64,000 bases of DNA from an uncultured Collinsella sp. (GCA_958412345.1 CATYSO010000002.1:62001-126000); one strand, 5' to 3'; positions 26,396 to 34,919 are shown, counted from the stretch's first letter. The notes: a model not told the origin generated them from the sequence alone. Made by a program: numbers and translations.

Positions 26396-27190
26396 ATGCT
26401 CGTTTATGTTCGCGGCGCCGGCGATATCGCCACGGGTGTCGCCGCCCGTTTGGTGCGCGCCGGCGTGTCGGTCGTTATGGCCGATATCGCGGTTCCCACG
26501 TGCATCCGCCGCACAATCAGTTTTTGCGAGGCTATTCGCTTGGGCGAGGTCGAGGTCGAGGGCATTCGCGCTCGCTTGGCACAGACGTCGGCCGAGGTGC
26601 TTGAGATTACCGAGGCGGGGGATGTCGCCGTGGTGGTGGACCCCCAGGCACAGATGGTCGGCGAGCTGAAACCCGCTGCCGTGGTCGACGCGATTCTGGC
26701 TAAGCGCAACCTGGGTACCACGCGCGACATGGCGCCTGCCGTCATCGCCGTAGGGCCGGGCTTTACCGCGCCGGTCGATTGCGACGCCGTGGTCGAGACC
26801 ATGCGCGGTCATTTCCTCGGCCGCGTCATCACCCAAGGTTCGCCCCAGCCCAATACGGGCGTGCCGGGCATCATCGCCGGCTATGGCAAGGAGCGCGTTA
26901 TCCACAGCCCCGCCGCCGGCGTGTTTAGGTCCGACCGCGCGATCGGCGACATCGTGAGTGCCGGAGACGTGATTGGCTACGCGGGCGATACGCCCATGTG
27001 CACGCAGATCGATGGCTGTCTGCGCGGGCTTTTGGCGAACGGCGTGCAGGTGACTGAGGGCTTTAAATGCGCCGATGTCGATCCGCGCGGCGATGCCAGC
27101 TATATCAACTACATTTCGGACAAAGCGACGTCGGTCGGCGGCGGCGTGCTCGAGGCGCTCGCCATGCTCACCGGTGTATTTCAGGAATAG
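26396..27190 (+). CDS. yqeB: YqeB, EF2563-type selenium-dependent molybdenum hydroxylase system protein
   Basis: The 264-residue protein begins MLVYVRGAGDIATGVAARL, a Rossmann-like motif typical of the family. Further blocks are VVVDPQAQ, VIAVGPGFTAPVDCD and MRGHFLGRVI. YqeB marks genomes and loci with a labile-selenium Mo hydroxylase. ATG 26396 follows GGGAGG. It is 9 bp before the XdhC-like gene. Its biochemical step is unknown. Confidence 0.92.
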   Translation: MLVYVRGAGDIATGVAARLVRAGVSVVMADIAVPTCIRRTISFCEAIRLGEVEVEGIRARLAQTSAEVLEITEAGDVAVVVDPQAQMVGELKPAAVVDAILAKRNLGTTRDMAPAVIAVGPGFTAPVDCDAVVETMRGHFLGRVITQGSPQPNTGVPGIIAGYGKERVIHSPAAGVFRSDRAIGDIVSAGDVIGYAGDTPMCTQIDGCLRGLLANGVQVTEGFKCADVDPRGDASYINYISDKATSVGGGVLEALAMLTGVFQE

Positions 27191-27199
27191 GAAGCGACG

Positions 27200-28243
27200 A
27201 TGGAAAAGCTCGATGTGGTGAATGCTGCGCTTGGCGCTCTGAAGGCTGGTAAGACGTGCGAGCTGGTGGTCGTGGCCGGCACGGCAGGGTCATCGCCGCG
27301 CGGCGTGGGCGCCTGGATGGCCGTCTTTGCCGATGGCAGCCAAGCGGGCACCATCGGCGGCGGCAAGATTGAGCTCTTTGCGCTGGACGAGGCGCGCGAG
27401 CTGCTGGCCGCAGGTCAATCGCGTCTGGTCCGCTACACCATGGGCGGTGAGAACTCCGATACCGGCATGATCTGCGGCGGAGCCATCTGCCTGTGCTATC
27501 TGCACCTGGATGTATCGCAGGTGCCGTTGTTCCAGTCGGTTGCCGACGTCTTGGCATATCGACGCATCGGCGACTTCGTCATCGACTTTGAACCGTTTAT
27601 CGCAAACGCGCTCGAGGGCGATGTGGCCGAGTACCATGGCGGGGCATCGCGCCATACCATAGCCGACTGCCCCGAGCTTTCGCTGGTGGAGGAGGGGAGT
27701 AAGGTCACCTACACCAACGCCGCCTCCGAGATTCCCCCGGCGCACATCGAGACGCTCTGCCCCGAGGGCCTGACCTATATCTTTGGCTGCGGCCACGTGG
27801 GTGCTGCGACGGCGCGGGTGCTCACGGCGGCGGGCTTTGCCGTCGTGGCTTGCGACGACCGCCCCGGCACACTGACCCCCGAATGGGTGCCCGGTGTCTA
27901 CGACCGTCGTCTGGTCGACTACAAGAACCTGAGCAAGCAGTGCCCCATCGGCCCGCGTGACCTAGTGGTCGTCGCCACGGCGGGTCACAAGTCCGATATC
28001 GACGTGGTGATTCAGGCCATGCACGCCAAGCCCGCCTATCTGGGCTGTCTGGGTTCGCGCCGCAAGACGGCCTTTGTGCGCGCCCGCCTGGAGCAGGAGG
28101 GCTTTACGCAGGACCAGATCGACGGGCTGCACCTGCCGATCGGCGTTGCCATCGAGGCGGAGGATCCCGAAGAGATCGCCATCTCCATCGCTGCCGAGAT
28201 GATCCACCTGCGCCGCACCAAGCTCGTCCCCCGCAAGCGCTAG
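27200..28243 (+). CDS. XdhC/CoxF family Mo-cofactor chaperone
   Basis: The 347-residue protein has the N-terminal XdhC domain (TAGSSPRGVGAWM, GTIGGGKIE) and a C-terminal Rossmann domain (FGCGHVGAATARVL, CDDRPGTLT, YLGCLGSRRKTA). Such proteins bind and sulfurate or deliver the Mo cofactor to the hydroxylase. It is co-transcribed with yqeB and is the last gene before the ribosomal operon. With yqeB, yqeC and mocA it completes a maturation set for the 9300-12077 enzyme. Confidence 0.92.
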   Translation: MEKLDVVNAALGALKAGKTCELVVVAGTAGSSPRGVGAWMAVFADGSQAGTIGGGKIELFALDEARELLAAGQSRLVRYTMGGENSDTGMICGGAICLCYLHLDVSQVPLFQSVADVLAYRRIGDFVIDFEPFIANALEGDVAEYHGGASRHTIADCPELSLVEEGSKVTYTNAASEIPPAHIETLCPEGLTYIFGCGHVGAATARVLTAAGFAVVACDDRPGTLTPEWVPGVYDRRLVDYKNLSKQCPIGPRDLVVVATAGHKSDIDVVIQAMHAKPAYLGCLGSRRKTAFVRARLEQEGFTQDQIDGLHLPIGVAIEAEDPEEIAISIAAEMIHLRRTKLVPRKR

Positions 28244-28261
28244 TCGCATCCCCATCAATAA

Positions 28262-28326
28262 GTTGCGGTGGAATACGGACTGTTTAAGCCTGTTAGGCCG
28301 CCAAACGGTCCCTATTTCACCGCAAC
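28262..28326. repeat. 24-bp imperfect inverted repeat
   Basis: Arms 28262-28285 (GTTGCGGTGGAATA...) and 28303-28326 (...TATTTCACCGCAAC) match at 21 of 24 positions, with an inner GCCTGTTAGGC loop stem. It lies just after the XdhC-like gene and may act as its terminator or be a dispersed repeat. Confidence 0.8.
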
Positions 28327-28402
28327 TGCCATTTTCCTCCGTCCCCTAGGGATCAATATGTGCGGGGGAGTTGTGGAGTTGTGCAGGCAGACGAGGTTTT
28401 TC

Positions 28403-28431
28403 TGGAAATACGCTCCCGATGCGCGTATAGT
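28403..28431 (+). promoter_or_regulatory. Candidate promoter for the rplE operon
   Basis: TGGAAA (28403-28408) and TATAGT (28426-28431) are 17 bp apart, leaving a leader of about 130 nt. The -35 match is weak. Confidence 0.35.
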
Positions 28432-28568
28432 ACCGATTGTTTTGTCGGCTCCTGCTGCGTCGAGTCCAAACCGCGAAATGCCATGAGCGGCGCGGATGCA
28501 GCCAGGAGGCACGAGGACAACCCATCGTGGCCACGCCCCGTGCTTAAAACCCCAAGAAGGAGTGAACA

Positions 28569-29126
28569 ATGGCAGAAGAGAAGTATGTGCCGCGTCTGAA
28601 GACCAAGTACAACAACGAGGTCAAGCAGCAGCTTCAGGACAAGTTCCAGTACGAGAACGTCATGATGATCCCCAAGTTTGAGAAGATCGTCGTGAACATG
28701 GGTGTCGGCGAGGCCGCTACCGATTCCAAGGCCATCGACGGTGCCGTGCGCGACCTGCGCGCCATCACCGGCCAGCAGCCGATGATCACCCGTGCCCGCA
28801 AGTCCATCGCTACCTTCCGCCTGCGCGCTGGTATGCCGATCGGCTGCAAGGTTACCCTGCGTGGCGACCGTATGTGGGAGTTCTTCGATCGTCTGACCTC
28901 CGTCGCGATCCCCCGTATCCGCGACTTCCGCGGCATCTCGGCCAAGAGCTTCGACGGCCGTGGTAACTTCTCCATGGGCGTCACCGAGCAGCTCATCTTC
29001 CCCGAGATCGACTTCGACTCCGTTGATCACCAGCGTGGTATGGACATCACTTTCGTGACCACCGCCAACACCGATGAGGAGGCCAAGGCCCTTCTGGACG
29101 CCTTCGGTTTCCCGTTCAAGAAATAG
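28569..29126 (+). CDS. rplE: Ribosomal protein uL5
   Basis: The 185-residue product has the L5 blocks IVVNMGVGEA, TRARKSIATFRLR and RDFRGISAKSFDGRGN. L5 binds 5S rRNA at the central protuberance of the 50S subunit. It heads the spc-type run in this window; normally rplN and rplX come directly before it. The slight N-terminal extension (MAEEKYVPRLK) is typical of actinobacteria. The ribosome site GAAGGAG is strong. Confidence 0.98.
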   Translation: MAEEKYVPRLKTKYNNEVKQQLQDKFQYENVMMIPKFEKIVVNMGVGEAATDSKAIDGAVRDLRAITGQQPMITRARKSIATFRLRAGMPIGCKVTLRGDRMWEFFDRLTSVAIPRIRDFRGISAKSFDGRGNFSMGVTEQLIFPEIDFDSVDHQRGMDITFVTTANTDEEAKALLDAFGFPFKK

Positions 29127-29142
29127 GTTCACCTGCCCTATG

Positions 29143-29170
29143 AGCGCCGTTCCCACAAGGGGGCGGCGCT
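29143..29170 (+). other. Hairpin between rplE and rpsN
   Basis: AGCGCCG and CGGCGCT arms with an inner TTCCC/GGGGG pairing, loop ACAA. There is no T tract, so this is more likely a processing or stability element than a terminator. Confidence 0.5.
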
Positions 29171-29205
29171 TGGGGCGAACAATACTCTATGTGAGGAGGA
29201 TATAA

Positions 29206-29391
29206 GTGGCTAAGACATCGATGATCGTCAAGTGCAATCGCAAGCAGAAGTTCTCTACTCGTGAGTACACGCGCTGCCAGCGCTGCGGCCGTCCGCACTC
29301 TGTGTACCGCAAGTTCGGCCTGTGCCGTGTCTGCTTCCGCGAGCTTGCACTCAAGGGCGAGCTTCCCGGCGTTAAGAAGGCCAGCTGGTAA
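29206..29391 (+). CDS. rpsN: Ribosomal protein uS14, zinc-binding type
   Basis: The 61-residue type Z S14 has the zinc motif CQRCGRPHSVYRKFGLCRVC (two CxxC pairs). The start is GTG at 29206 after GTGAGGAGG. It is the zinc-dependent form, not the longer zinc-free paralogue. It follows rplE across a 79-bp spacer with a hairpin. Confidence 0.97.
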   Translation: MAKTSMIVKCNRKQKFSTREYTRCQRCGRPHSVYRKFGLCRVCFRELALKGELPGVKKASW

Positions 29392-29510
29392 GTCACTACC
29401 AGCGTTTCAAGCATCAGTTTGGAACAGGGAAAACGCGCTAAAAAGGCTTTGCCGTTAAGGGCGGCGAAGAACCAAGAGCACGTGTTCATCAAGAACGAAG
29501 GAGAATCTGT

Positions 29511-29909
29511 ATGAACCTTACAGACCCGATCGCAGATATGCTTACGCGCATCCGTAACGCTAACTCTGTGAACAAGGCCACGGTCTCCATGCCGAGCAGC
29601 AAGAAGCTCGTCGAGATCGCTCGTGTTCTGCACGAGGAGGGCTACATCGAGGGCTACGATGTCGAGGACACCGTTCCCCAGAAGACTCTGCACATCACGC
29701 TTAAGTATGGTCCCAAGAAGGCTAAGGTCATCAACGGCATCCGCCGCATTTCCAAGCCGGGCCTGCGTAAGTACACCGGCGTTGCCGACATGCCCCGCGT
29801 CCGCGGTGGCCTTGGTACCGCCATTATTTCCACCAGCCATGGCGTCATGACCGACCGCGATGCTCGCAAGCACAACGTCGGCGGCGAGATCATCGCTTAC
29901 GTCTGGTAA
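29511..29909 (+). CDS. rpsH: Ribosomal protein uS8
   Basis: The 132-residue product begins MNLTDPIADMLTRIRNAN and ends with GGEIIAYVW, the standard S8 termini. It binds the central domain of 16S rRNA and in E. coli represses the spc operon. It sits in the usual rpsN-rpsH-rplF order. ATG 29511 follows AAGGAG. Confidence 0.98.
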   Translation: MNLTDPIADMLTRIRNANSVNKATVSMPSSKKLVEIARVLHEEGYIEGYDVEDTVPQKTLHITLKYGPKKAKVINGIRRISKPGLRKYTGVADMPRVRGGLGTAIISTSHGVMTDRDARKHNVGGEIIAYVW

Positions 29910-29942
29910 TTCGCTCGGTAGGTAGAAGGAAAGGAGATCACC

Positions 29943-30479
29943 GTGTCTCGTATCGGTAATAAGCCTGTCCAGATTCCCGCCGGAGTCGAAGTGGCAGTCA
30001 ACGGCAACAACGTTGTCGTCAAGGGCCCCAAGGGCCAGCTCGAGCTCGATGTCTTTGAGAAGCTCGCTATCAACGTCGAGGACAACGTCCTCACCGTTTC
30101 CCGTCCCGACGACGAGCGTGAGACCCGTGCCCGTCACGGCCTCACCCGCGCCCTCATCCACAACATGGTTGTTGGCGTTTCCGAGGGCTTCGAGAAGAAG
30201 CTCGAGCTCGCCGGCGTCGGTTACCGCGTGCAGCAGAAGGGCAAGAACCTCGAGTTCTCCCTGGGCTTCTCGCACCCCGTGATCGTCGAGGCTCCCGAGG
30301 GCATCACCTTCGAGGTTCCCGACAACACCCACGTGAACGTCAAGGGTATCAACAAGCAGCAGGTCGGTCAGATCGCCGCTGAGATCCGCGGCCATCGTCC
30401 TCCCGAGCCTTACAAGGGCAAGGGTATCCACTACGTTGGCGAGCACATCCGCCGCAAGCTGGGTAAGGCCGCCAAGTAG
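29943..30479 (+). CDS. rplF: Ribosomal protein uL6
   Basis: The 178-residue product starts with GTG (SRIGNKPVQIPAGV) and carries the C-terminal EPYKGKGIHYVGEHIRRKLGK signature. It lies near the GTPase-associated centre of the 50S subunit. The spacing from rpsH is 33 bp with AAAGGAG before the start. Confidence 0.98.
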   Translation: MSRIGNKPVQIPAGVEVAVNGNNVVVKGPKGQLELDVFEKLAINVEDNVLTVSRPDDERETRARHGLTRALIHNMVVGVSEGFEKKLELAGVGYRVQQKGKNLEFSLGFSHPVIVEAPEGITFEVPDNTHVNVKGINKQQVGQIAAEIRGHRPPEPYKGKGIHYVGEHIRRKLGKAAK

Positions 30480-30504
30480 TCGTAACCGACTCACTCGCAT
30501 AAGA

Positions 30505-30526
30505 CCAGCACCCCGTCAGGTGCTGG
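30505..30526 (+). other. Small hairpin between rplF and rplR
   Basis: CCAGCACC and GGTGCTGG, 8 bp, loop of 6 nt, without a T tract. Confidence 0.5.
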
Positions 30527-30554
30527 CAAGATCAACCTTTTTAGGAGTTTACGT

Positions 30555-30923
30555 ATGAACAAGCATAAGGCGAAGCTGGAAGGCCTCAAGCGTCGTCAGC
30601 GTCGTGTTCGCGGCAAGGTCTCGGGTACCTCCGAGCGTCCGCGTCTTCGCGTGACCCGTACTAACGCCAACATCTATGCCCAGATCATCGACGACAGCAA
30701 GGGCTCCAGCCTGACGCTCGTCTCTGCCTCGACCCTCGAGGCCGAGTTCAAGGGCACCCACACCTCGAACAAGGAGGCTGCGGAGAAGGTCGGTCAGCTC
30801 GTTGGCAAGCGTGCCATCGAGGCCGGCATCACCAAGGTCGCCTTCGATCGCGGTGGCCGTATCTACCATGGCCGCGTCAAGGCCCTCGCCGACGGTGCTC
30901 GTGCCGCCGGTCTCGAGTTCTAG
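30555..30923 (+). CDS. rplR: Ribosomal protein uL18
   Basis: The 122-residue product has the L18 motifs RVRGKVSGTSERPRLRV and FDRGGRIYHGRVKALADGAR. L18 binds 5S rRNA together with L5. ATG 30555 follows TAGGAG; it is 14 bp before rpsE. Confidence 0.98.
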   Translation: MNKHKAKLEGLKRRQRRVRGKVSGTSERPRLRVTRTNANIYAQIIDDSKGSSLTLVSASTLEAEFKGTHTSNKEAAEKVGQLVGKRAIEAGITKVAFDRGGRIYHGRVKALADGARAAGLEF

Positions 30924-30937
30924 GAGGTATGTAGCAC

Positions 30938-31462
30938 ATGGCTCGTAATCAGAAGCAGCAGCGCGAGGCCTCCGAGTTCGAGGAGCGCGTCGTTTACATC
31001 AACCGCGTGTCGAAGACCGTCAAGGGTGGTCGTCGCATGAGCCTCGTCGCTCTCGTCGTCGTTGGCGACGGCAAGGGCAACGTCGGCGTTGGCATGGGCA
31101 AGTCCGCTGAGGTGCCCCTGGCCATCTCCAAGGCGTCTCTCGATGCCAAGAAGAACATGTTCCACGTGCCGGTGACCGAGCAGGGCACCATTCCGCACGA
31201 GGTTCTCGGTCACTTTGGTGCCGGCCGCATCATCATCAAGCCCGCTGTCGAGGGTACCGGCGTTATCGCCGGCGGCGCTGTGCGTCCCCTCTTCGAGCTT
31301 GCTGGCATCAAGAACGTCCTGTCCAAGTCCCTCGGTACCGACAACGGCCTCAACATCATCAAGGCTGCCGTCGAGGGCCTCAAGGAGCTCTCCAGCCCTG
31401 AGGACGTCGCGGCTCGCCGTGGCCTGACGGTCTCCGAGATGTTCGTCGGTAAGGAGAACTAA
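30938..31462 (+). CDS. rpsE: Ribosomal protein uS5
   Basis: The 174-residue product shows the double-stranded RNA-binding N-domain (ERVVYINRVSKTVKGG) and the C-domain (GTGVIAGGAVRPLFELAGI). S5 contributes to decoding accuracy and helicase activity at the mRNA entry. It overlaps no neighbour and is 2 bp from rpmD, showing tight coupling. Confidence 0.98.
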   Translation: MARNQKQQREASEFEERVVYINRVSKTVKGGRRMSLVALVVVGDGKGNVGVGMGKSAEVPLAISKASLDAKKNMFHVPVTEQGTIPHEVLGHFGAGRIIIKPAVEGTGVIAGGAVRPLFELAGIKNVLSKSLGTDNGLNIIKAAVEGLKELSSPEDVAARRGLTVSEMFVGKEN

Positions 31463-31464
31463 GC

Positions 31465-31647
31465 ATGGCTGACACCATCAAGATCAAGCAGGTCCGCAGC
31501 ACCAACGGTTGCAAGCAGGACCAGGTCCGTACTGTCCGTGCCCTCGGTCTCCACAGGATCCGCGAGGTTCGCGAGATTGCTGACAACGAGTCCGTCCGCG
31601 GCATGATCTTCAAGGTCAAGCACCTTGTCGAGATTGTAGAGGAGTAG
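31465..31647 (+). CDS. rpmD: Ribosomal protein uL30
   Basis: The 60-residue product (IKIKQVRSTNGCKQDQ, LGLHRIREVREI) is a standard short bacterial L30. It lies 2 bp after rpsE and 3 bp before rplO, in the conserved order. Confidence 0.97.
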   Translation: MADTIKIKQVRSTNGCKQDQVRTVRALGLHRIREVREIADNESVRGMIFKVKHLVEIVEE

Positions 31648-31650
31648 CAA

Positions 31651-32100
31651 ATGCAGCTTCACGATCTTACTCCCGCGCCCGGTTCCACCAAGAACCGCAA
31701 GCGCGTCGGCCGTGGCAATTCTTCGGGTCACGGCACCACTTCTGGCCGCGGCCAGAAGGGTCAGGGTTCCCGCTCTGGCGGCACCAAGGGTGCCGGCTTC
31801 GAGGGTGGCCAGACTCCGCTGGCTATGCGCCTGCCCAAGCTTCCGGGCTTCCGCAACCCCCGTCGTATCGAGTACACCGCTGTTAACGTTGAGCGTCTCG
31901 AGCGTAAGTTCGAGGACGGCGCTGTGATCGACGGTGCCGCTCTTAAGGCCGCTCGCATCACCAAGAGCGAGTTCGAGCCCGTCAAGGTGCTCGGCAATGG
32001 TGAGCTCACCAAGAAGTTCACGGTCAAGGTCGACAAGGTCAGCGCTTCTGCGCAGGCCAAGATCGAGGCCGCCGGCGGAAAGGTCGAGCTGCCGTGCTAA
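31651..32100 (+). CDS. rplO: Ribosomal protein uL15
   Basis: The 149-residue product has the glycine-rich L15 N-terminus (GRGNSSGHGTTSGRGQKGQG) and the C-terminal FTVKVDKVSASAQAKIEAAG. It is a late-assembly protein of the 50S subunit. Its last seven bases overlap the secY start. Confidence 0.98.
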   Translation: MQLHDLTPAPGSTKNRKRVGRGNSSGHGTTSGRGQKGQGSRSGGTKGAGFEGGQTPLAMRLPKLPGFRNPRRIEYTAVNVERLERKFEDGAVIDGAALKAARITKSEFEPVKVLGNGELTKKFTVKVDKVSASAQAKIEAAGGKVELPC

Positions 32101-33380
32101 ATGGTCTTAAGAATGCTTTCCGCATCAAAGAATTGCGCGAAAAGATTCTTTTTACCATAGCTATGCTCGTCGTGTACCGCATTGGTGCGCACGTTCCTGT
32201 GCCCGGCATTCCCTTCCAGGGGATGCTGGGCCTTTTCTCGACCGATAACAATTCGGTCGCCGCAGGTGCTATGGCCCTCCTGAATCTTTTCTCTGGCGGC
32301 GCGTTGAGCTATGTGTCGGTATTTTCGCTGGGCATCATGCCTTACATCACCAGCTCGATCATCCTCCAGATGCTCCAGGCCGTTGTGCCTTCCCTGCATG
32401 AGCTTGCCCGCGAGGGCGAGGTTGGTCAGACCAAGATTACGCAGTATTCGCGTTACCTCACCCTGGCTCTGGCAATCCTCAATTCCGTGGGTTACCTCTT
32501 CCTCTTTAAGAGCTTCGGCATCAGCTTCAATGGCGCCGGCGCTCCCGAGATCATCTTCGACCTCATGATCGTCGGCACGCTCACCGCGGGCGCCATGCTG
32601 ATCATGTGGATTGGTGAGCTCATCACCCAGCGCGGTATCGGCAATGGCATGTCGCTGATCATCTTCGCGAACATCATGGCCGGTCTGCCGCAGGCGATCT
32701 TCTCCAGCACCGAGGGCAATGCCGGTGGCATCATCACCATGGTGATCATCTGCGCCATCATCTTGCTGGTTATCCCGCTGATTGTTTTCCTCGAGCGCGG
32801 CCAGCGCCGCATCCCGGTCTCCTACGCCAAACGCGTCGTGGGCCGTCGCATGATGGGTGGTCAGACCACCTATCTGCCCATCAAGGTCAACACCGCGGGT
32901 GTCGTGCCGATCATCTTCGCTTCGGCGCTGCTGTACTTCCCGGCTCAGATTGCCGTGTTCTTCCCCGGCATCGGCTGGATTCAGGCAGTTGCCTCTGCGC
33001 TTTCGACCGGTTGGCTCAACTGGGTGCTTAACGTTGTCCTCATCGTGTTCTTCGCGTACTTCTACACCTCCATGGTGTTCAACCCCGATGACACGGCCGA
33101 TAACCTTAAGAAGCAGGGCGGCTTTATTCCGGGCGTGCGTCCGGGTAGGGCTACCGCGGCCTACATCAAGAACGCGCTCAACAAGATCACGCTTCCCAGC
33201 GCTGTCTTTTTGGCGCTCATCGCCATCGTTCCTTCGATCATCTTCTCCTTCACGGGTAACCATCTGATCCAGGCTTTTGGCGGCACGTCCATCCTCATCA
33301 TGGTCGGCGTCGTGCTCGACACGGTCGATAAGCTCGAAGGCCAGATCAAGATGTATGATTACGATGGATTCTTTAAATAG
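32094..33380 (+). CDS. secY: Protein translocase subunit SecY
   Basis: The 428-residue polytopic membrane protein forms the Sec channel. The frame begins at GTG 32094 (VLNGLKNAFRIKELREKI), inside the end of rplO, so translation is probably coupled. The FLERGQRRIPV loop and TYLPIKVNTAGVVPIIFA are standard SecY signatures, with ten predicted membrane helices. secA, its motor, starts at 61836. Confidence 0.97.
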   Translation: MLNGLKNAFRIKELREKILFTIAMLVVYRIGAHVPVPGIPFQGMLGLFSTDNNSVAAGAMALLNLFSGGALSYVSVFSLGIMPYITSSIILQMLQAVVPSLHELAREGEVGQTKITQYSRYLTLALAILNSVGYLFLFKSFGISFNGAGAPEIIFDLMIVGTLTAGAMLIMWIGELITQRGIGNGMSLIIFANIMAGLPQAIFSSTEGNAGGIITMVIICAIILLVIPLIVFLERGQRRIPVSYAKRVVGRRMMGGQTTYLPIKVNTAGVVPIIFASALLYFPAQIAVFFPGIGWIQAVASALSTGWLNWVLNVVLIVFFAYFYTSMVFNPDDTADNLKKQGGFIPGVRPGRATAAYIKNALNKITLPSAVFLALIAIVPSIIFSFTGNHLIQAFGGTSILIMVGVVLDTVDKLEGQIKMYDYDGFFK

Positions 33381-33398
33381 GCTAGAGGAGGATTGCTC

Positions 33399-34025
33399 AT
33401 GAACCTCGTATTGCTCGGAGCTCCGGGTGCCGGTAAGGGCACCGTCGCACAGGAGCTCGTTGCCGAGTTTGGCGTCGCTCACATTTCCACGGGCGACCTG
33501 CTGCGTGCTGCCGTCAAGGGTGGCACCGAGCTTGGTATTCAGGCTAAGAAGTACATGGACGCTGGCGAGCTCGTCCCCGACCAGCTCGTGATCGACCTTG
33601 TCAAGGAGCGCCTTGCCGCCGATGACGCCCAGCAGGGCTTCATCCTCGACGGCTTCCCGCGCAACACCGCCCAGGCTGTGACGCTCGATTCCGAGCTCTC
33701 CGCCATGGGTCGTGAGATTGATTGCGCCCTTCTGGTCGATGTGGCCCCCGAGGTCATCATCGATCGTCTGTCTTCGCGTCGCACCTGCCGCGCCTGCGGT
33801 TACACCGGCACCGCCGCCGATGTCACCTGCCCCAAGTGCGGTGGCGAGATGTACCAGCGCGACGACGACAAGCCCGAGACCATCAAGAACCGTCTCGACG
33901 TCTACGAGAAGTCCACGAGCCCGCTCGTCGACTACTATCATGGCCAGGGTCTGCTCAAGTCGGTCAACGGTGACCAGGCTCGCGAGACCGTGTACGGGGA
34001 TGTCAAAGAGGCTCTCGGTCTATGA
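33399..34025 (+). CDS. adk: Adenylate kinase
   Basis: The 208-residue kinase interconverts ATP, ADP and AMP. The P-loop is GAPGAGKGT near residue 7, and DGFPRN is present. The LID domain carries a four-cysteine zinc site (CRACG and CPKCG near 131-150), as in Gram-positive enzymes. ATG 33399 lies 7 nt after AGAGGAGG and is preferred over the TTG at 33393. Its stop overlaps the map start as ATGA. Confidence 0.97.
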   Translation: MNLVLLGAPGAGKGTVAQELVAEFGVAHISTGDLLRAAVKGGTELGIQAKKYMDAGELVPDQLVIDLVKERLAADDAQQGFILDGFPRNTAQAVTLDSELSAMGREIDCALLVDVAPEVIIDRLSSRRTCRACGYTGTAADVTCPKCGGEMYQRDDDKPETIKNRLDVYEKSTSPLVDYYHGQGLLKSVNGDQARETVYGDVKEALGL

Positions 34026-34810
34026 TCAAGATTAAGTCTGCAACGCAAATCGAGCAGATGAAGAAGGCAGGAGCGCTATCTAAGATGGCGCTCCGCCACG
34101 TTGGAGCCATGGTGCGCCCCGGCGTTTCGACTTTTGAGCTCGATCAGCTCGCGGAGCAGATTATCCGCATGCATGGCGGCACCCCGGCCTTTAAGGGTTA
34201 CGGCGGGTTCCCGGGGACCATTTGCGCATCGATCAACGATGCCGTGGTCCACGGTATTCCCAACCCCGACATGATCCTGCGCGATGGCGATATCATCTCC
34301 ATCGATACCGGAGCTGTCGTTGACGGTTGGGTCGGCGATAACGCTTGGACGTTTTTCGTCGGTACCCCCACGCCCGAGGCCAAGGCTTTGTGCGAGGTCA
34401 CGCGCGATTGCCTTAAGGCTGCCATCGAGCAGGCTGTTCCCGGTAACCATATCGGGGACGTCGGTTATGCCGTTCAGTCCCTCGCCGAGTCTCACGGTTA
34501 CGGCGTGCTTCGCGACTATGTGGGCCATGGCATTGGCCGTGTGATGCACGAGGACCCCAACGTTCCTAACTATGGAAAGAAGGGGAGGGGCGTTCGCCTC
34601 CAGGCCGGCATGGTCATTGCCATCGAGCCGATGGTTACGATGGGTTCCAATCATGTGAGCACGGGCTCCGACGGTTGGATTGTTACGACCAACGACCACC
34701 TGCCCGCCGCGCACTACGAGAACACCGTCGCCATTACCAATGACGGTCCGGTGATTCTCACCACCGACGCGCAAGGTGCTTGGTGTTCCTTGCAGGGCGG
34801 TGAAATGTAG
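34022..34810 (+). CDS. map: Methionine aminopeptidase, type I
   Basis: The 262-residue enzyme removes N-terminal methionine from new proteins. Metal ligands are visible in SIDTGAVVDGWVGDNAWTF (two Asp), GHGIGRVMHEDP (His), AIEPM (Glu) and the C-terminal ENTVAIT (Glu). It overlaps adk by 4 bp. Confidence 0.97.
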   Translation: MIKIKSATQIEQMKKAGALSKMALRHVGAMVRPGVSTFELDQLAEQIIRMHGGTPAFKGYGGFPGTICASINDAVVHGIPNPDMILRDGDIISIDTGAVVDGWVGDNAWTFFVGTPTPEAKALCEVTRDCLKAAIEQAVPGNHIGDVGYAVQSLAESHGYGVLRDYVGHGIGRVMHEDPNVPNYGKKGRGVRLQAGMVIAIEPMVTMGSNHVSTGSDGWIVTTNDHLPAAHYENTVAITNDGPVILTTDAQGAWCSLQGGEM

Positions 34811-34890
34811 GGGCCGCGTTCAAACACGTCGGCATTTACATTTCTTAAAAGTAACAAGTTCCGCTTAGTTGTGGAGCCATTACGAAGATA

Positions 34891-34919
34891 TTACGATACG
34901 TGCATGCGTATTGTAGAAT
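34891..34919 (+). promoter_or_regulatory. Candidate promoter for infA with palindromic spacer
   Basis: TTACGA (34891-34896) and TAGAAT (34914-34919) are 17 bp apart. The spacer contains the near-palindrome ATACGTGCATGCGTAT (34896-34911), a possible operator. The 148-bp map-infA gap is the longest and most AT-rich in the operon. Confidence 0.4.

Larger units (their letters stand above)
28244..28568 (+). other. Gap between purine genes and the ribosomal operon
   Basis: This 325-bp gap holds the inverted repeat, a candidate promoter and a leader ending AAGAAGGAG before rplE. No remnant of rplX or rplN is recognisable. Confidence 0.6.

Noticed and set aside
32097..33941. 614-residue minus-strand frame opposite secY and adk
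   Set aside because: It spans two real genes on the other strand and is rich in Asp, Gly and His in the usual shadow pattern.
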